DNA of 64,000 bases from Helicobacter rappini (GTDB taxonomy: Bacteria; Campylobacterota; Campylobacteria; Campylobacterales; Helicobacteraceae). A program made the translations under genes and the position numbers. The stretch spans positions 28,297 through 92,296 of the forward strand of contig NZ_FZPK01000018.1 in NCBI RefSeq assembly GCF_900198625.1, in the 5' to 3' direction. Positions within the stretch are counted from its first letter, which is position 1; each line of letters opens with the position of its first letter. The notes beneath the pieces are model-generated. The model was not told the origin of the DNA, did no database searches, and saw only the letters and a program-made list of their open reading frames with translations. This document shows, one piece after another, positions 8,329 to 18,062 of the stretch.

Positions 8329-8481
8329 TTAGAACTTTCTTTTAAATATGATTGCAAAATAGCAGCCATCAAAGTTTTTATTGTATATTACATACTCAAT
8401 TGAGACAATTTGCAATCCTGCTTGACACCAAAATTTATCTATAAGCCTTATCTCAAACCCCAAGTGTTTGCAAATACGCAC
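8329..8481 (-). pseudogene. C-terminal gene fragment overlapping the end of coaBC
   Basis: A second leftward frame overlaps the last codons of coaBC and continues about 120 bases beyond it. From a GTG at 8481 it reads MRICKHLGFEIRLIDKFWC and ends CYFAIIFKRKF. The pattern (hydrophobic strands, Asn-Phe-Asp-Gly, a final IIFKRK) looks like the last strands of a Rossmann-type methyltransferase. A whole gene cannot be built upstream because the frame closes within coaBC. It may be a remnant left by recombination, or chance. The rest of 8140-8452 is AT-rich with no gene. Confidence 0.3.
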
Positions 8482-9712
8482 AAATCCCAAAGCTTACTTC
8501 AAGTTTTGTGCCTTGTATATATTTTTCAGAATCTTTTGTGATGAGATAGAGTTCATTGTGAGTAGCTCCAAAACTCATATTAGATTCACTGATAATATTA
8601 AGGCACATCATAGAGCATTGTTTTTTAATAAGTGCATTTTTTGCGTTAATCTTCGCATTTTCTTTGTCGCATTCTGCTTTAAAGCCAATCTTTATAAGAT
8701 TATTCGCCTTTAGTGTCGCTAAAATATCTTTATTTTCATGCAACTCTAGAGTCATTGTATCGCCTAAATCTTTCTTTTTTAGCTTACCCTCTCTTTTATG
8801 TGGGATATAATCGCTTATTGCTGCTGCCATGAAGAGATAGATTTTCTCATTCTTTATAGAATCTATTGTATGTTTAAGTGCGTTTTCATAATCTTTTGAG
8901 CTTTTTACTTGTATGTGTTTAATGCTTGGCGGTAAGATTATGGGCGATTTCGAGCTAATGAAAATGACTTTCGCACCTAAATAATAGAGCGCTAAAGCAA
9001 GATTGCTTGCCTGCATACCGCTTGAATGATTGCTAATACATCGCACAGAATCAATCTCTTCAATACTGCCACCACCTGTAACAATGGCGTATTTATCCTG
9101 CCAGTATGGATTGTTAAAAATAGCTTTCTTTAAGGCAAAAAGCATAGTTTCAGTATCCGCCATCGCCCCATTGCCTATATCACCACATGCTAGCATACCT
9201 AAGGCTGGGTTAATAATCTCATAGCCGCTATTTTTTAGAATCTCTATGTTGTTCTGCGTAATGGGATTTTCTAGCATGAGAGTATTTGCACTTGGGGCGA
9301 GAAGCTTTGGGATATTTGGCAGGGCAAGGGCGGTTGATAGGTAGATATTGTCAGCAATGCCATTTGCGAGTTTATTGAGACTATTTGCAGTGAGTGGTGC
9401 AAAAAGGGCAATATCAGCCCATTTCGCATAGCCAATGTGATTTTGCGGTGGGTTGGAATCTTTTTGCATATTAGATTCTAAAGTGTTTGGATCCGTGTAA
9501 GGCATACTAGCCCAGCATTCATTACTATCATGAAGCAAGGGCGTATTGCTTAGCGTCTCAAAGCTTAGAGGCGTGATGAATTTCAATGCACTTTGCGTAG
9601 CGACAACGCGGACTAATGCCCCATCTTTACGCAAAGATCTAATTAGCATTAAAATCTTATAAATCGCAATAGAGCCACTCACAAATATGAGAATCTTTTT
9701 ATCTTTTAACAT
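8453..9712 (-). CDS. coaBC: Bifunctional phosphopantothenoylcysteine decarboxylase / synthase
   Basis: A 419-residue cytosolic flavoprotein making 4'-phosphopantetheine for coenzyme A. The N-terminal CoaC half (residues about 1-190) has ILIFVSGSIAIYK, IGYAKWADIALFAPLTANS with the catalytic His-Ala/Gly-type segment, and the substrate clamp PALGMLACGDIGNGAMAD. The C-terminal CoaB half begins YAIVTGGGSIEEID followed by VRCISNHSSGMQA, the CTP-site signature. A polar insertion with two AGATTCT-type boxes (TLESNMQKDSNPPQ, residues about 78-92) lengthens the CoaC half. The gene starts at the ATG at 9712-9710. It is read leftward and is well separated from the Mokosh genes upstream. Confidence 0.95.
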   Translation of the reverse strand: MLKDKKILIFVSGSIAIYKILMLIRSLRKDGALVRVVATQSALKFITPLSFETLSNTPLLHDSNECWASMPYTDPNTLESNMQKDSNPPQNHIGYAKWADIALFAPLTANSLNKLANGIADNIYLSTALALPNIPKLLAPSANTLMLENPITQNNIEILKNSGYEIINPALGMLACGDIGNGAMADTETMLFALKKAIFNNPYWQDKYAIVTGGGSIEEIDSVRCISNHSSGMQASNLALALYYLGAKVIFISSKSPIILPPSIKHIQVKSSKDYENALKHTIDSIKNEKIYLFMAAAISDYIPHKREGKLKKKDLGDTMTLELHENKDILATLKANNLIKIGFKAECDKENAKINAKNALIKKQCSMMCLNIISESNMSFGATHNELYLITKDSEKYIQGTKLEVSFGICAYLQTLGV

Positions 9713-9915
9713 ATTTTTCCTTTATGTGCTTATGTGCGATTATACTTAATAATGGGGGAAAATGCAACTATGAGATTTTTGGGTGAAATATGCTGAGTAT
9801 TTTGAGTTGTGTTTGATGTGTATAAACCTACTGCCCTCTAGGGTCATAACTCTGCTTTGTTGTTGAATTTGTGGCAAAAGCACATTTAAAGTCAAGTAAA
9901 ACTAACAGGGATATA

Positions 9916-10158
9916 TCAAGCAATTAGGGTATATATACATAAGATAAGCAATTTGTAAGAACTTTTGCCTGCAACAAGTATTAAGTATTTAATACTTGTT
10001 ACTTTATTTTGCCCTTTTGTCTTTTCACCGCATTCCGCATAATCTCTATGTCCTTGAAGCCCATAAGTCCCAAGTTCAATCCATGTATTGCGATACCTTA
10101 CAATAATATATTGTATTTTATTGTCTTTAAAATTGGATAATATATGAAATCTCTTTAA
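9916..10158 (-). pseudogene. Possible remnant ORF without a start codon
   Basis: The leftward frame is open for 80 codons between stops, with coding-like content around RYRNTWIELGTYGLQGHRDY and AECGEKTKGQNK, but it has no ATG and no ribosome-binding site. It lies 50 bases downstream of the PLD nuclease gene and includes the palindrome at 9973-10000. It could be a decayed third gene of that locus or chance. The remaining intergenic sequence 9713-10208 shows nothing else. Confidence 0.25.
9973..10000. repeat. Perfect 12-bp palindrome with 4-base loop
   Basis: AACAAGTATTAA (9973-9984) and TTAATACTTGTT (9989-10000) flank GTAT. It sits about 210 bases beyond the end of the leftward Mokosh-type operon. 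No T-tract follows on that strand, so its role as terminator is uncertain; it could also be an element end. Confidence 0.5.
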
Positions 10159-10208
10159 TTAAGTATAAATAAACTTAGATATTGGTATTTCTTGCACATT
10201 TAGCTATA

Positions 10209-11681
10209 CTATTTTTTAAACTTTACTATCTCTTTTTGTATAGAATCTTTATTTTTTACCACACTTGAAGTCTCGCCTCTTATATCGCCATCTTTATCAG
10301 CTAATCCCCCAAAACTTAGCCAGTTAAAACTCCCTATAATCATAAATTCATCATCACATATCAAAATTTTTGAGTGATTATCATCTGTGTTTGCTTTAAA
10401 GTTTGGATAAGATTTATCCCATTTGTCAAAAAGCATTTTAGATTCTGGATCAATAGGAGCTTTCTCAAATCTATTGCGTGGTTTTAGTCCATATTTGATA
10501 GAAACTTTTATGCCTTTTTGCAGTGCAGACTCTATGTGCTTTTCATATTCTTTTACTACATTGTGTCGCACCCAAGGGCTATGGATATAGACTGCTTGTT
10601 TTGCCATTTCAAGCGCGTAGAGTAAATAGTCTTTATGCTGTGTTGTCTCTATGGTTGCTCCCTCGCTTAGATCAAGCTCTAAATTGACTTGCTTTTGTAT
10701 TACTTCTGCTGTGAGATTACTAAATTTCTCTATATTTTCTTTAAAAGCTTTATTTTCATTTGCTTTAAATTTACTTGTATCAATAAGTGTGGCAAAAAGC
10801 TTTGTGGCTGTTCTATCTATCTCATATTTTTCATTAATCACTAGGATTTTTTCTCCCTCTGCGGCATTTTTATAAAAAAGGCAAAAATAACTAGTAAAAA
10901 ACTTTTTTGGTTCTTTTACCTCATCAATCGCTACAATGTCATATTCTGTTTTAGACACCTTGGATTCTGCATTTGCATTTTGACCTTTTTCTTCCCTATC
11001 ATCTAGCTCATCGAGTGCCTCTCGTAAGACTTGCTTTAAAGTTAGATTATCTTTGAACTCATTATGCAGCTCTTGTGTCCTTGGGCGTTTTTGTGAATCT
11101 GGCTTTAACTCTATGGCTTCTTTATCTACCCTGTCTTCTAAATGTATATCCTTAGCTCTTTGTGCGACTGCTACAACATCGCCAAAGATTGCATCAATTT
11201 GCACATACGCACTTGCTTGCTCTATCACTCTTTCTTTGCGTTTTTGTAGCAGTTCTTTTCCATTTTTACTAAGCTTTAAAACACCGCTACGATTTTCCAC
11301 ATAGCCCTTAATCTCTAAATCACTCAAAATACTATGAAAAATCTCGCCATCAAGCTGTGTAATATCCTTTAGTGTGGCAATATTGCTTTTATCCTGCATT
11401 TTCTCTAGCTCACTAATGATATGTAAAATCTCTGCTAAAATTGGGTGAAGCTCTAGCATTTTTGCTACGCGATAATGTATCTGCGCTTTATAGTAGGGGT
11501 AATACACACGCCTTGCGTCATAGAATATAAAGTTTGTGTCTTCTTCATCTTCTTTTTTTACAGCAAGTTCGTTATCTAAAGATTCTTTATTATCAATATG
11601 GTATCTTGCGTATTTATGCGTGAGTAGCTCTAAGTCTCTATCTAGTTTTTGTGGATTATTTGTATTTCTTTTCTTTGCCAT
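10209..11681 (-). CDS. mkoB: Phospholipase D-family nuclease (MkoB-like, Mokosh type I)
   Basis: A 490-residue protein. Residues about 115-155 look like a winged helix (LKDITQLDGEIFHSILSDLE, then GYVENR and LSKNGKELL). The C-terminal 150 residues are a PLD domain: QAVYIHSPWVRHN, GIKVSIKYGL and one complete HKD motif, NHSKILICDDEFMIIGSFNW, with His, Lys and Asp in HxKx4D spacing and the GS/N pair after it. One motif implies dimerisation. The gene starts eight bases after the helicase stop, so the two form an operon. Pairing of a Upf1-like helicase carrying a kinase-like domain with a PLD nuclease is the make-up of Mokosh type I. Nuclease activity and defence function are inferred from that context. 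Confidence 0.72.
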   Translation of the reverse strand: MAKKRNTNNPQKLDRDLELLTHKYARYHIDNKESLDNELAVKKEDEEDTNFIFYDARRVYYPYYKAQIHYRVAKMLELHPILAEILHIISELEKMQDKSNIATLKDITQLDGEIFHSILSDLEIKGYVENRSGVLKLSKNGKELLQKRKERVIEQASAYVQIDAIFGDVVAVAQRAKDIHLEDRVDKEAIELKPDSQKRPRTQELHNEFKDNLTLKQVLREALDELDDREEKGQNANAESKVSKTEYDIVAIDEVKEPKKFFTSYFCLFYKNAAEGEKILVINEKYEIDRTATKLFATLIDTSKFKANENKAFKENIEKFSNLTAEVIQKQVNLELDLSEGATIETTQHKDYLLYALEMAKQAVYIHSPWVRHNVVKEYEKHIESALQKGIKVSIKYGLKPRNRFEKAPIDPESKMLFDKWDKSYPNFKANTDDNHSKILICDDEFMIIGSFNWLSFGGLADKDGDIRGETSSVVKNKDSIQKEIVKFKK

Positions 11682-11689
11682 AGTTGCCC

Positions 11690-13321
11690 CTATTGTTTAG
11701 AATCTGTAAGTCCTATCACTTGATATTTTTCTGTGCTATCAAACTCTTTGATAATCGCACTAAATGGATTTTCCCCTTCACTTACACTAGCTGTGCGTAG
11801 ATATTCTTTATCACCAATGATAAGTAAAAGTTTTTTGGCTCTGGAGAGTGAGACATTGAGCCGTTTTCTATCAGCGATAAAGCCTATTTCGCTTCCTTGT
11901 CTTTTTTTCTGTGTTTGTTGCGTATTTTTTGCTTTAGAGCTTCGCACACAATCATAGATAATCATATCTCTATCACTTCCTTGGAAGCTATCTACTGTGC
12001 CTATATCTATGCTAACATTTGCTTTTTTATACTCTTCTTGTATATTTTTTAGCTTCCTTTCTAGCAATTTACTTTGGTCTTTATAGGGTGTGATAATGCC
12101 TATATCTTTGATCGTTACACTTTCTAGAATCTGATCTTTTAAACTTTTTAATGTGTGATAGATAATACTTGCATTACAACGATTGATTTTCCCTGTGCCT
12201 TGTTGTGAGTCTTGCTTATCACTTCGTTTGCCTGTATCAAGCCACACTGCATTTGTTTTAAAAGCTCTTAAATTATGTGCTTTTGCAGCACTTATTTTAG
12301 GCTTTGTTTGTAAACTGCCTTTATAGAACGCGTTACTATATAAATCACAAATGCTTTTATGCGCCCTGTAATTATAGGTGAGTGTATGTTTGAAATTTTC
12401 CAAATATGCATAATCCTTGCTTTTAGATTCTATGCGTTCAAAAAATCGTTCAAAAAGCGAAGTAGTTACATCTTTTTTATCTGCCCTAAACTCATCACTG
12501 CCTTTTTTAGAATCTGCATTGAGCTTTTCTATCACATCGTCATCTACCACAGGGGCTAGCTGCTTATGATCGCCTACAAGGATAATGTGCTTTGCTTTAA
12601 TGCAAGGCACAAGCAGCTCGCTTAATGTCGCCCTACCTGCTTCATCAACGATAGCTACATCAAATACCACATCTCTAAAGCTCTTCCACGATGAAATCCC
12701 TAATAATGTCCCAAAAAATAGACGGATATCTTTAGTAAAAAGTCTAAAGGTTTCATTATCTCTTTTGCCTTTTGTTTTTGTGGTATCCGCATTTGCCATT
12801 TTGCTACTTAGTGTTTCAAGCGTTTTTAAAAAGCCTTGTTGTAGCTCTTGCAGCCTAGATTCTATCATAGGGTTAGAATCTGTGATTGTGTTGTGCTTGA
12901 TACGCTCTCTATTTTCTTTTAGAATCTTATCTAGCACTTTGTCTGGCGTATATTGCTTGGCGATTTCGCTCATTTTTCTTTCATCATTACCTATGCGAAA
13001 TATTTTATCTTCCCCATTTGGATTAGCTTCACTCACACATATTTTTTCTAGCACATTATCCACAGCTTGGTTGCTTTGAGAGGTGATAAGGATTTTATAA
13101 TGTTTATGGAATCTTTGATATTGTTTTACTATCTCAGTTATGGTAGTAGTTTTCCCTGTGCCGGGTGGTCCTTGTATGAGTAATATCTCACATTCACGCT
13201 CTAGGCTTAGAGCTTTTCTCACAGCTTCTTGCTGATTTTCATCTAAACTTCCATTAAAATAGTTATCTATCTCTCTTTGCTCATTTTCTTTTAGCTCTGT
13301 TGGGTCATTGATTTTACGCAA
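11690..13321 (-). pseudogene. mkoA: MkoA-like gene, SF1 helicase part (Upf1/COG1112 type)
   Basis: This is the longest open piece of a broken gene, 543 residues. Its SF1B helicase motifs are in order: GPPGTGKTTT (Walker A), SQSNQAVDNVL (Ia), VDEAGRATLSELL (II), LVGDHKQLAPVV (III), YNYRAHKSICDLY (IV), TVDSFQGSDRD (V) and RLNVSLSRAKKLLLI (VI). These are the motifs of Upf1/MOV10-like helicases. The frame begins at a TTG (LRKIND) that continues an upstream frame (EELKKGNTQIPNL) if the T8 run at 13346-13353 (A8 on the coding strand) lost one base. The helicase itself is intact and could be made from an internal start, but without the kinase part. In a Mokosh setting the partner is the PLD protein downstream. 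Confidence 0.72.
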
Positions 13322-13866
13322 AAGATTTGGGATTTGCGTGTTGCCTTTTTTTTAGCTCTTCTAATGCTGTATTTTGCTTATTCCATATTATCTCTCTTAC
13401 TTGATAATCACACGAGACAGCCCATTCTTTTGTTTTTAGCTCTTTTTCTTTAGATTCGGCAAATAAGACATCATATTCTTCTTTCAACTTAATGGTGATT
13501 TGTTTAGTTTTGGGCTCATACTTTTTGACTACACCCTTGAAACTATCATCTTGTCTTAAGGAATTAAGATTATCTTTCTCTTGGATTATCACATCTTCGT
13601 TAGGTTTAAATGGTGGTGTAAAGTTTTGGATAGATTCTTTAGAATCTTTAGGGCTAGATTCTATCTCATTTTCTTGCCTATCTTTAGGCTCAGTCAAGGT
13701 GAATATCAGCTCATCTGCTCCCCTTTTGATCTCTGTAAGCTTTGCACAATGTGTCTTTTTCTTAGAATCTATATCTTTTTTCATTGCTTCCAGCAGTCTC
13801 TCTTCACTTCTAATCGCTTTTACATCAATTCTTTTTTGCTCTATCTCTAGTTTATTAAGTTTAAAA
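13314..13866 (-). pseudogene. MkoA-like gene, linker/pre-helicase segment
   Basis: The open frame reads FKLNKLEIEQKRIDVKAIR at its start, then KLTEIKRGADELIFTLTE, an acidic stretch, and a strand-rich part with TKQITIKLKEEYDVLFAESK. An ATG exists at 13784, but coding sense extends upstream to the T4 run (coding strand) at 13863-13866. There the previous fragment (ending ELDYRF) joins cleanly if one T is removed (DYRF-KLNKLEIEQ). At the other end the A8 run at 13346-13353 separates it from the helicase. Oligonucleotide-binding-like strands before the helicase core are usual in the Upf1/Dna2 group. Confidence 0.55.
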
Positions 13867-14114
13867 GCGATAGTCTAGCTCGTTTTTAAGTTTTATAACG
13901 CTTGAAGTATCTTTGTCTTTTGCTTCCCATCCCTTTGTTGTAAAGACAAAATTATGTCGCAGTTCTAAGCCCTCAGTAGCGATTTTCTCTATCCATGTCG
14001 GTTCATTTTCACGCACCTGCCACACCCATAGGTAGCTATCCGTATTTTTTACTGCAGAGCAGATAAACACCAAATCATTGATAGCGATTTCTAGTTTAGA
14101 TTCTAGCTCGCCGC
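13861..14114 (-). pseudogene. MkoA-like gene, segment between kinase and linker
   Basis: An open frame of about 80 codons reading SGELESKLEIAINDLVFICS, then SYLWVWQVRENEPTWIEK, and ending ELDYRF before a stop at 13863-13861. It continues the kinase part in the same direction but in another frame. Adding one A to the coding-strand A7 run at 14115-14121 would join them (IKKSGELESK). No good start codon is present, only TTG, so it is best read as a piece of the large gene rather than a gene of its own. Confidence 0.55.
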
Positions 14115-15092
14115 TTTTTTTATTTTTTTCTTCAAATTGTCGTATATATGCGGTGTAGCCTGTAATTCTCTCTTGGTATGTTTCATTATAGAATCTGGCT
14201 CATCAACATCTAAATTATTATTTTCCGCATACATCTCAAGTGTTTTGTCTCTTCTGCATCGCAATTCATAGGTATTCTTTGGCACTGCTTTATCATAGAG
14301 TCTTAGAATCTCTCTGTGTAAATCACTTTCTTTGCGTGAATCACTTAGAGAAATTCTATCTTCTGGCTCAACACAACAGCACTTTTTCACAAGTAGCAAT
14401 ATCTCATTTTCAATATCTGTAAGCTCATAGTCTTCTAGCACTTCTTGCAATGTCTTTTCTAAATCTTTTGGTGAGCTATAGGAATTTAGATTATCACAAT
14501 CTTCAAAGCTATCAAGCAAAAGCTTTAGCATACAAAGCCCAAAGGCATAAATATCACTTTTTATACTTGGAGTAGAATCTATAAACCCCATCTGCTCTGG
14601 CGCGTAGAATCTAAGCCCACCCACCTTTTGTGTAAAATCTTTGTAATAATAACTCTTACCAAAATCAAGCAAAAAGACTTGATAGTTTTCTTCATTGCTT
14701 GTATCAATTAAGATATTACTAGGATTGATATTGCCGTGATATAAGCCTTGTGTATCAATGTATTGCAAAGCTCCGCACAGCTGCAGATAGCACTCAAAGA
14801 GATGTTTATAATCTTCTTCATCATAATCAACCATAAAAGTATCACTAAGATTCTCTAAATCAAAGCGTTCTTTTATAAGATAAAAATGCCTAGCATCTTC
14901 TTCTACTTGAATGGTTGAGAGATTCTTATGGCTAAGATGATTAAGCCTACTTGCTATAAAAGAAAAGCTCTCATTATTTTCATCTCGTTTTATTTGCGTG
15001 ATCTCAAACTCTTTATCCACATATTGTGCTTTATATTTGTCTTTATCTAGTGTTTCTATAATCTCGTATTTACCTAGAATCTTTTTTGTCAA
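14103..15092 (-). pseudogene. mkoA: MkoA-like gene, N-terminal Ser/Thr kinase-like domain
   Basis: The 329-residue open piece begins MTKKILGKYEIIETLDKDKY. Kinase landmarks are ITQIKR (candidate beta-3 lysine), HLSHKNLSTI, LYHGNINPSNILID (catalytic loop), LLDFGKS (DFG), RFYAPEQ (APE) and IKSDIYAFGLCML. The glycine-rich loop is absent, and the catalytic loop has HGN-x-NP where active kinases have HRD-x-KP. The catalytic Asp and the following Lys are therefore both Asn, which makes this a probable pseudokinase. It ends KKKIKKAAS at a frameshift in two A7 runs. With three single-base corrections the whole gene would encode about 1,130 residues: kinase, linker, helicase. Confidence 0.7.
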
Positions 15093-15315
15093 TGTAATAC
15101 CCCAAATACAAATTTAAATATTATTCAAAACCGAAATTATATCATTTTTTACAGATGACACAGAGTATTAACCTTTCATTTCCGCAAGATTCTATCCAGT
15201 TATTTTTATTTATGTCTTATCGTTAAAACCCCCGCACTCACACTCAGTTATTTAGAAACCTAAAATGATTTTGTTATAATACTTAAAATTTTATGGCTTC
15301 ACAAAAAGGGATTCT

Positions 15316-16548
15316 ATGCAAAATACACGCCTTATAACATTTATATTGCGACATTATCTTAAGTTTGATAAAACGCAGCCTTTTATATCAATCACTGCGA
15401 TTTTAGCTTTTCTTGGTGTGGGTGTGGGCGTTATGGTGCTTTTGGTAACGATGAGTATTATGAATGGCATGATAAAAGAGTTTGAACACAAGCTTTTTAT
15501 AATGAATTATCCAATTACTATTTTTGCAACTTCTAATAGAGGGCTATCAAAAGAGCTTTTAGAGTATCTAGAAGAAAAGTTTCCAAAATTAAAATTTAGC
15601 CCATATATGCAAACACAAGCAGTAATCCGCATGAATGCAGAAATCTATCCACTCGTCGTGTATGCAATCGATCTAGAGAGAGAGAAAAATGTCAATAAGG
15701 TCTTATATGAAAGTCGCACAAAAGAGTTTAGCAATACCTTTAATCTCATTATGGGTGAGACATTTTACTACTCACTTGGGCTAAATAAAGATGAAAAAGT
15801 TACACTCATATTTACAGAGCTTGCCCCAACAGGCATAGCCCTTACCCCAAAGATGAAAAAATTTGGCATTGATGGCACTTTTACAAGTGGTCTGCGAAAC
15901 TATGATAACTCTATCGTTTATACGACTTTTGAGGCATTACAAGCATTGCGTGGTGTGGGAAATGGGGCTTATGAGGGATTTCATATCTTTTCTAATGAGC
16001 CTATGAAAGATATAGAATCTATCCGCCTTGCTATAGAATCTTATATGAAAGAGAGTGGTAATATCGTGCATGCAGAAGCACAAGGCTGGTGGGAGCAAAA
16101 TGGCAATTTCTTTGCGGCTATGGAGTTGGAGAAAAAGGCTTTGTTTTTAGTGCTTATGCTAATTATTCTTATGGCGAGTTTAAATATTATTAGCTCATTG
16201 CTTATGGTTGTGATGAATAGGCGAAAAGAGATTGCCCTGCTGATTAGTCTTGGGGCAAGTAAGAAGCATGTAAAGCAGATATTTTTCCGCTTAGGTGCGG
16301 TGATTGGCGGGAGTGGCATTGTATTTGGCGTAATTGGGGCATTTATTGTCATGTGGATTCTAAAAACTTTTGATATTATCTCAATCCCTGCTGATGTGTA
16401 TGGTGTATCAAAACTGCCTATTGAGTTACTTTGGAGTGATTTATTATGGACTATCATTGGAGCATGTGTTATTGTGTGCTTATCGTCATATTATCCTGCT
16501 AAAAAAGCAAGCAAAATAGATGTATTGCAAGTCTTGCGTAATGAGTAG
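15316..16548 (+). CDS. LolC/LolE-type lipoprotein-releasing ABC permease
   Basis: A 410-residue inner-membrane protein of the FtsX/MacB permease class. Residues about 24-48 form the first membrane helix (ITAILAFLGVGVGVMVLLV), followed by a large periplasmic domain to about residue 270. Three helices then follow (VLMLIILMASLNIISSLLM, a Gly-rich one, and one near IIGACVIVCL), closing with SSYYPAKKASKIDVLQVLRNE, a typical Lol/FtsX C-terminus. LolC/E extracts mature lipoproteins for transfer to LolA, powered by LolD, which is not in the window. Many Campylobacterales have a single LolC/E-type (LolF) permease working as a homodimer, which would fit. The gene diverges from the mkoA-like gene. Confidence 0.85.
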   Translation: MQNTRLITFILRHYLKFDKTQPFISITAILAFLGVGVGVMVLLVTMSIMNGMIKEFEHKLFIMNYPITIFATSNRGLSKELLEYLEEKFPKLKFSPYMQTQAVIRMNAEIYPLVVYAIDLEREKNVNKVLYESRTKEFSNTFNLIMGETFYYSLGLNKDEKVTLIFTELAPTGIALTPKMKKFGIDGTFTSGLRNYDNSIVYTTFEALQALRGVGNGAYEGFHIFSNEPMKDIESIRLAIESYMKESGNIVHAEAQGWWEQNGNFFAAMELEKKALFLVLMLIILMASLNIISSLLMVVMNRRKEIALLISLGASKKHVKQIFFRLGAVIGGSGIVFGVIGAFIVMWILKTFDIISIPADVYGVSKLPIELLWSDLLWTIIGACVIVCLSSYYPAKKASKIDVLQVLRNE

Positions 16549-16631
16549 AATTTTAGATTATTGTGTTTGAAAATACATGTTTTTAGATATAATATAAAGT
16601 TTTATGTTTTGTCATAACTTAAGGAGCAATA

Positions 16632-18062
16632 ATGCTAGAAGGGCAAATTATAAGTTTAGATCCTGCAAATAAAGAGGGTAAAGTAGAGCAAACACTCAAT
16701 AAACGCGTTTATCCATTTACCTTTGATGTGTGGCAGGGCGAAGAAGAAGAGTTAGCAACAAACATTGAGGTTGAGTTTGTGGTAGAAAATCGCGTTGTCG
16801 TAAAAATGCAGTTAAAGATTTCATTAGAAGATGAAGAGGCAATACCTGTTACGAAATCTCCAGAAGATTGCATTAACGAATATTTTGCAAGAGAAAAGAA
16901 TATCTTAAGTCATCATCATGATTTTATTGAGGGCAATAAAGAGCTTGACTTTATGCGTATGAAACGCTTTTTATTTACCGCCTATAATGATTTGTGTGAT
17001 TTAGATTCTATGCTTGAAAACAAAGAGTTAAAAGCGGTTAAGCACGAAGTTGCATCACTATATAGAGACTTTGAAGAGTATAATAAAAAGACGCAATATC
17101 CACTGCCCTATGCTTTTGAGAGAATCTTTTTGGTGCGACAAGTCTCTTACACTCATTTAGAGCAATATATCGAAGATGTGAAAATAGGCATGGCAGGTGC
17201 AAAGGCAGAATCTGAACCACTTGGCAGAAGACTTGAAGAAGAAGAGCGGACTTTAAGGCTTATGCCTGATAAAAAAAGCAAGGAATACTTAGAGTTTGAA
17301 AAAGAAGTGAAAGTTTTACGCAGAAGATTTGTAGATTTGATAGATTATATCGCCAAACAAAAAGATATTATCGCAAGAGAGAGTGCGAGATTGCAAGTCT
17401 TTAAAGAAAAGCATTTTCAAACCTTTGCCGATGTATTTGCACCCATGACCGCTGAAATAAAGGGGCGTTTTATAAAGCTACTTAATACAAAAGGCTATGA
17501 GCTAGATAAGGCGATGTGGGCGCGTGCAAAGACAAATCAGTATGTAAAGAAATTTTTCCGCGATGCAGACATTCATGGTGGATATAACTCAAAGACTTAC
17601 TTACGCTATTTTCTCAAAGGGCTTGATAAAAATAAGGTCGTATCTGCAAAGACAAAAGAGCTTTTTGGCTTACTTAAAGACTTAGAAAAGCTTAGCATGC
17701 AAAATGTCATGGTGATACAAGAAAACGACACAAAGTCATTTAAATCCCAACAGCTTATTGAACGCGTAGATTCTGGACTTAAGGTAACAGTTGAGCATAA
17801 TCCTTTTGATGCACTTGCAAAGCTAGGGGCAAAACCACAAGATATAGTTGTGCTTGATTATAAAAACATGGGATTACTAGCCTTTGATTTCATACGAGAA
17901 TATAAAGCAACGCCAAATGCGAAGAACCCTGTGTTTATCGTAGTTACACCCACACCACTTGAATATGATGTAATGGAGGAAGGCAGAGCAATCGGCGTAG
18001 AATATTATGTATTAGCAAATGACGCTGAAGGCTTCTCTGACGCTATACGAATGGTTATTTAA
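16632..18062 (+). CDS. Conserved protein with CSD-like N-terminus and receiver-like C-terminus
   Basis: A 476-residue soluble protein. Residues 1-60 have a beta-barrel-like pattern reminiscent of a cold-shock domain (GQIISLDPANKEGKVEQ, FTFDVWQ, VEFVVENRVVVKM). Residues about 80-330 are helical and highly charged, with coiled-coil parts (RRLEEEERTLRLMPDKKSKE). The last 125 residues fold like a response-regulator receiver: VMVIQENDT at the first strand, IVVLDYKNMG with an Asp at the phospho-acceptor position, VFIVVTPTP and a final YYVLANDAEGF. The acidic pair of a true receiver is missing, so it may not be phosphorylated. It lies 83 bases after the Lol permease gene with AAGGAG before ATG 16632. 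Confidence 0.65.
   Translation: MLEGQIISLDPANKEGKVEQTLNKRVYPFTFDVWQGEEEELATNIEVEFVVENRVVVKMQLKISLEDEEAIPVTKSPEDCINEYFAREKNILSHHHDFIEGNKELDFMRMKRFLFTAYNDLCDLDSMLENKELKAVKHEVASLYRDFEEYNKKTQYPLPYAFERIFLVRQVSYTHLEQYIEDVKIGMAGAKAESEPLGRRLEEEERTLRLMPDKKSKEYLEFEKEVKVLRRRFVDLIDYIAKQKDIIARESARLQVFKEKHFQTFADVFAPMTAEIKGRFIKLLNTKGYELDKAMWARAKTNQYVKKFFRDADIHGGYNSKTYLRYFLKGLDKNKVVSAKTKELFGLLKDLEKLSMQNVMVIQENDTKSFKSQQLIERVDSGLKVTVEHNPFDALAKLGAKPQDIVVLDYKNMGLLAFDFIREYKATPNAKNPVFIVVTPTPLEYDVMEEGRAIGVEYYVLANDAEGFSDAIRMVI

Noticed and set aside
9973-10000. Palindrome considered as an integration (att) site
   Set aside because: No integrase, no direct repeat pair and no tRNA nearby.
12585-13079. 164-codon rightward ORF inside the helicase gene
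   Set aside because: Shadow frame opposite intact helicase motifs; composition is that of reverse-complement coding sequence.
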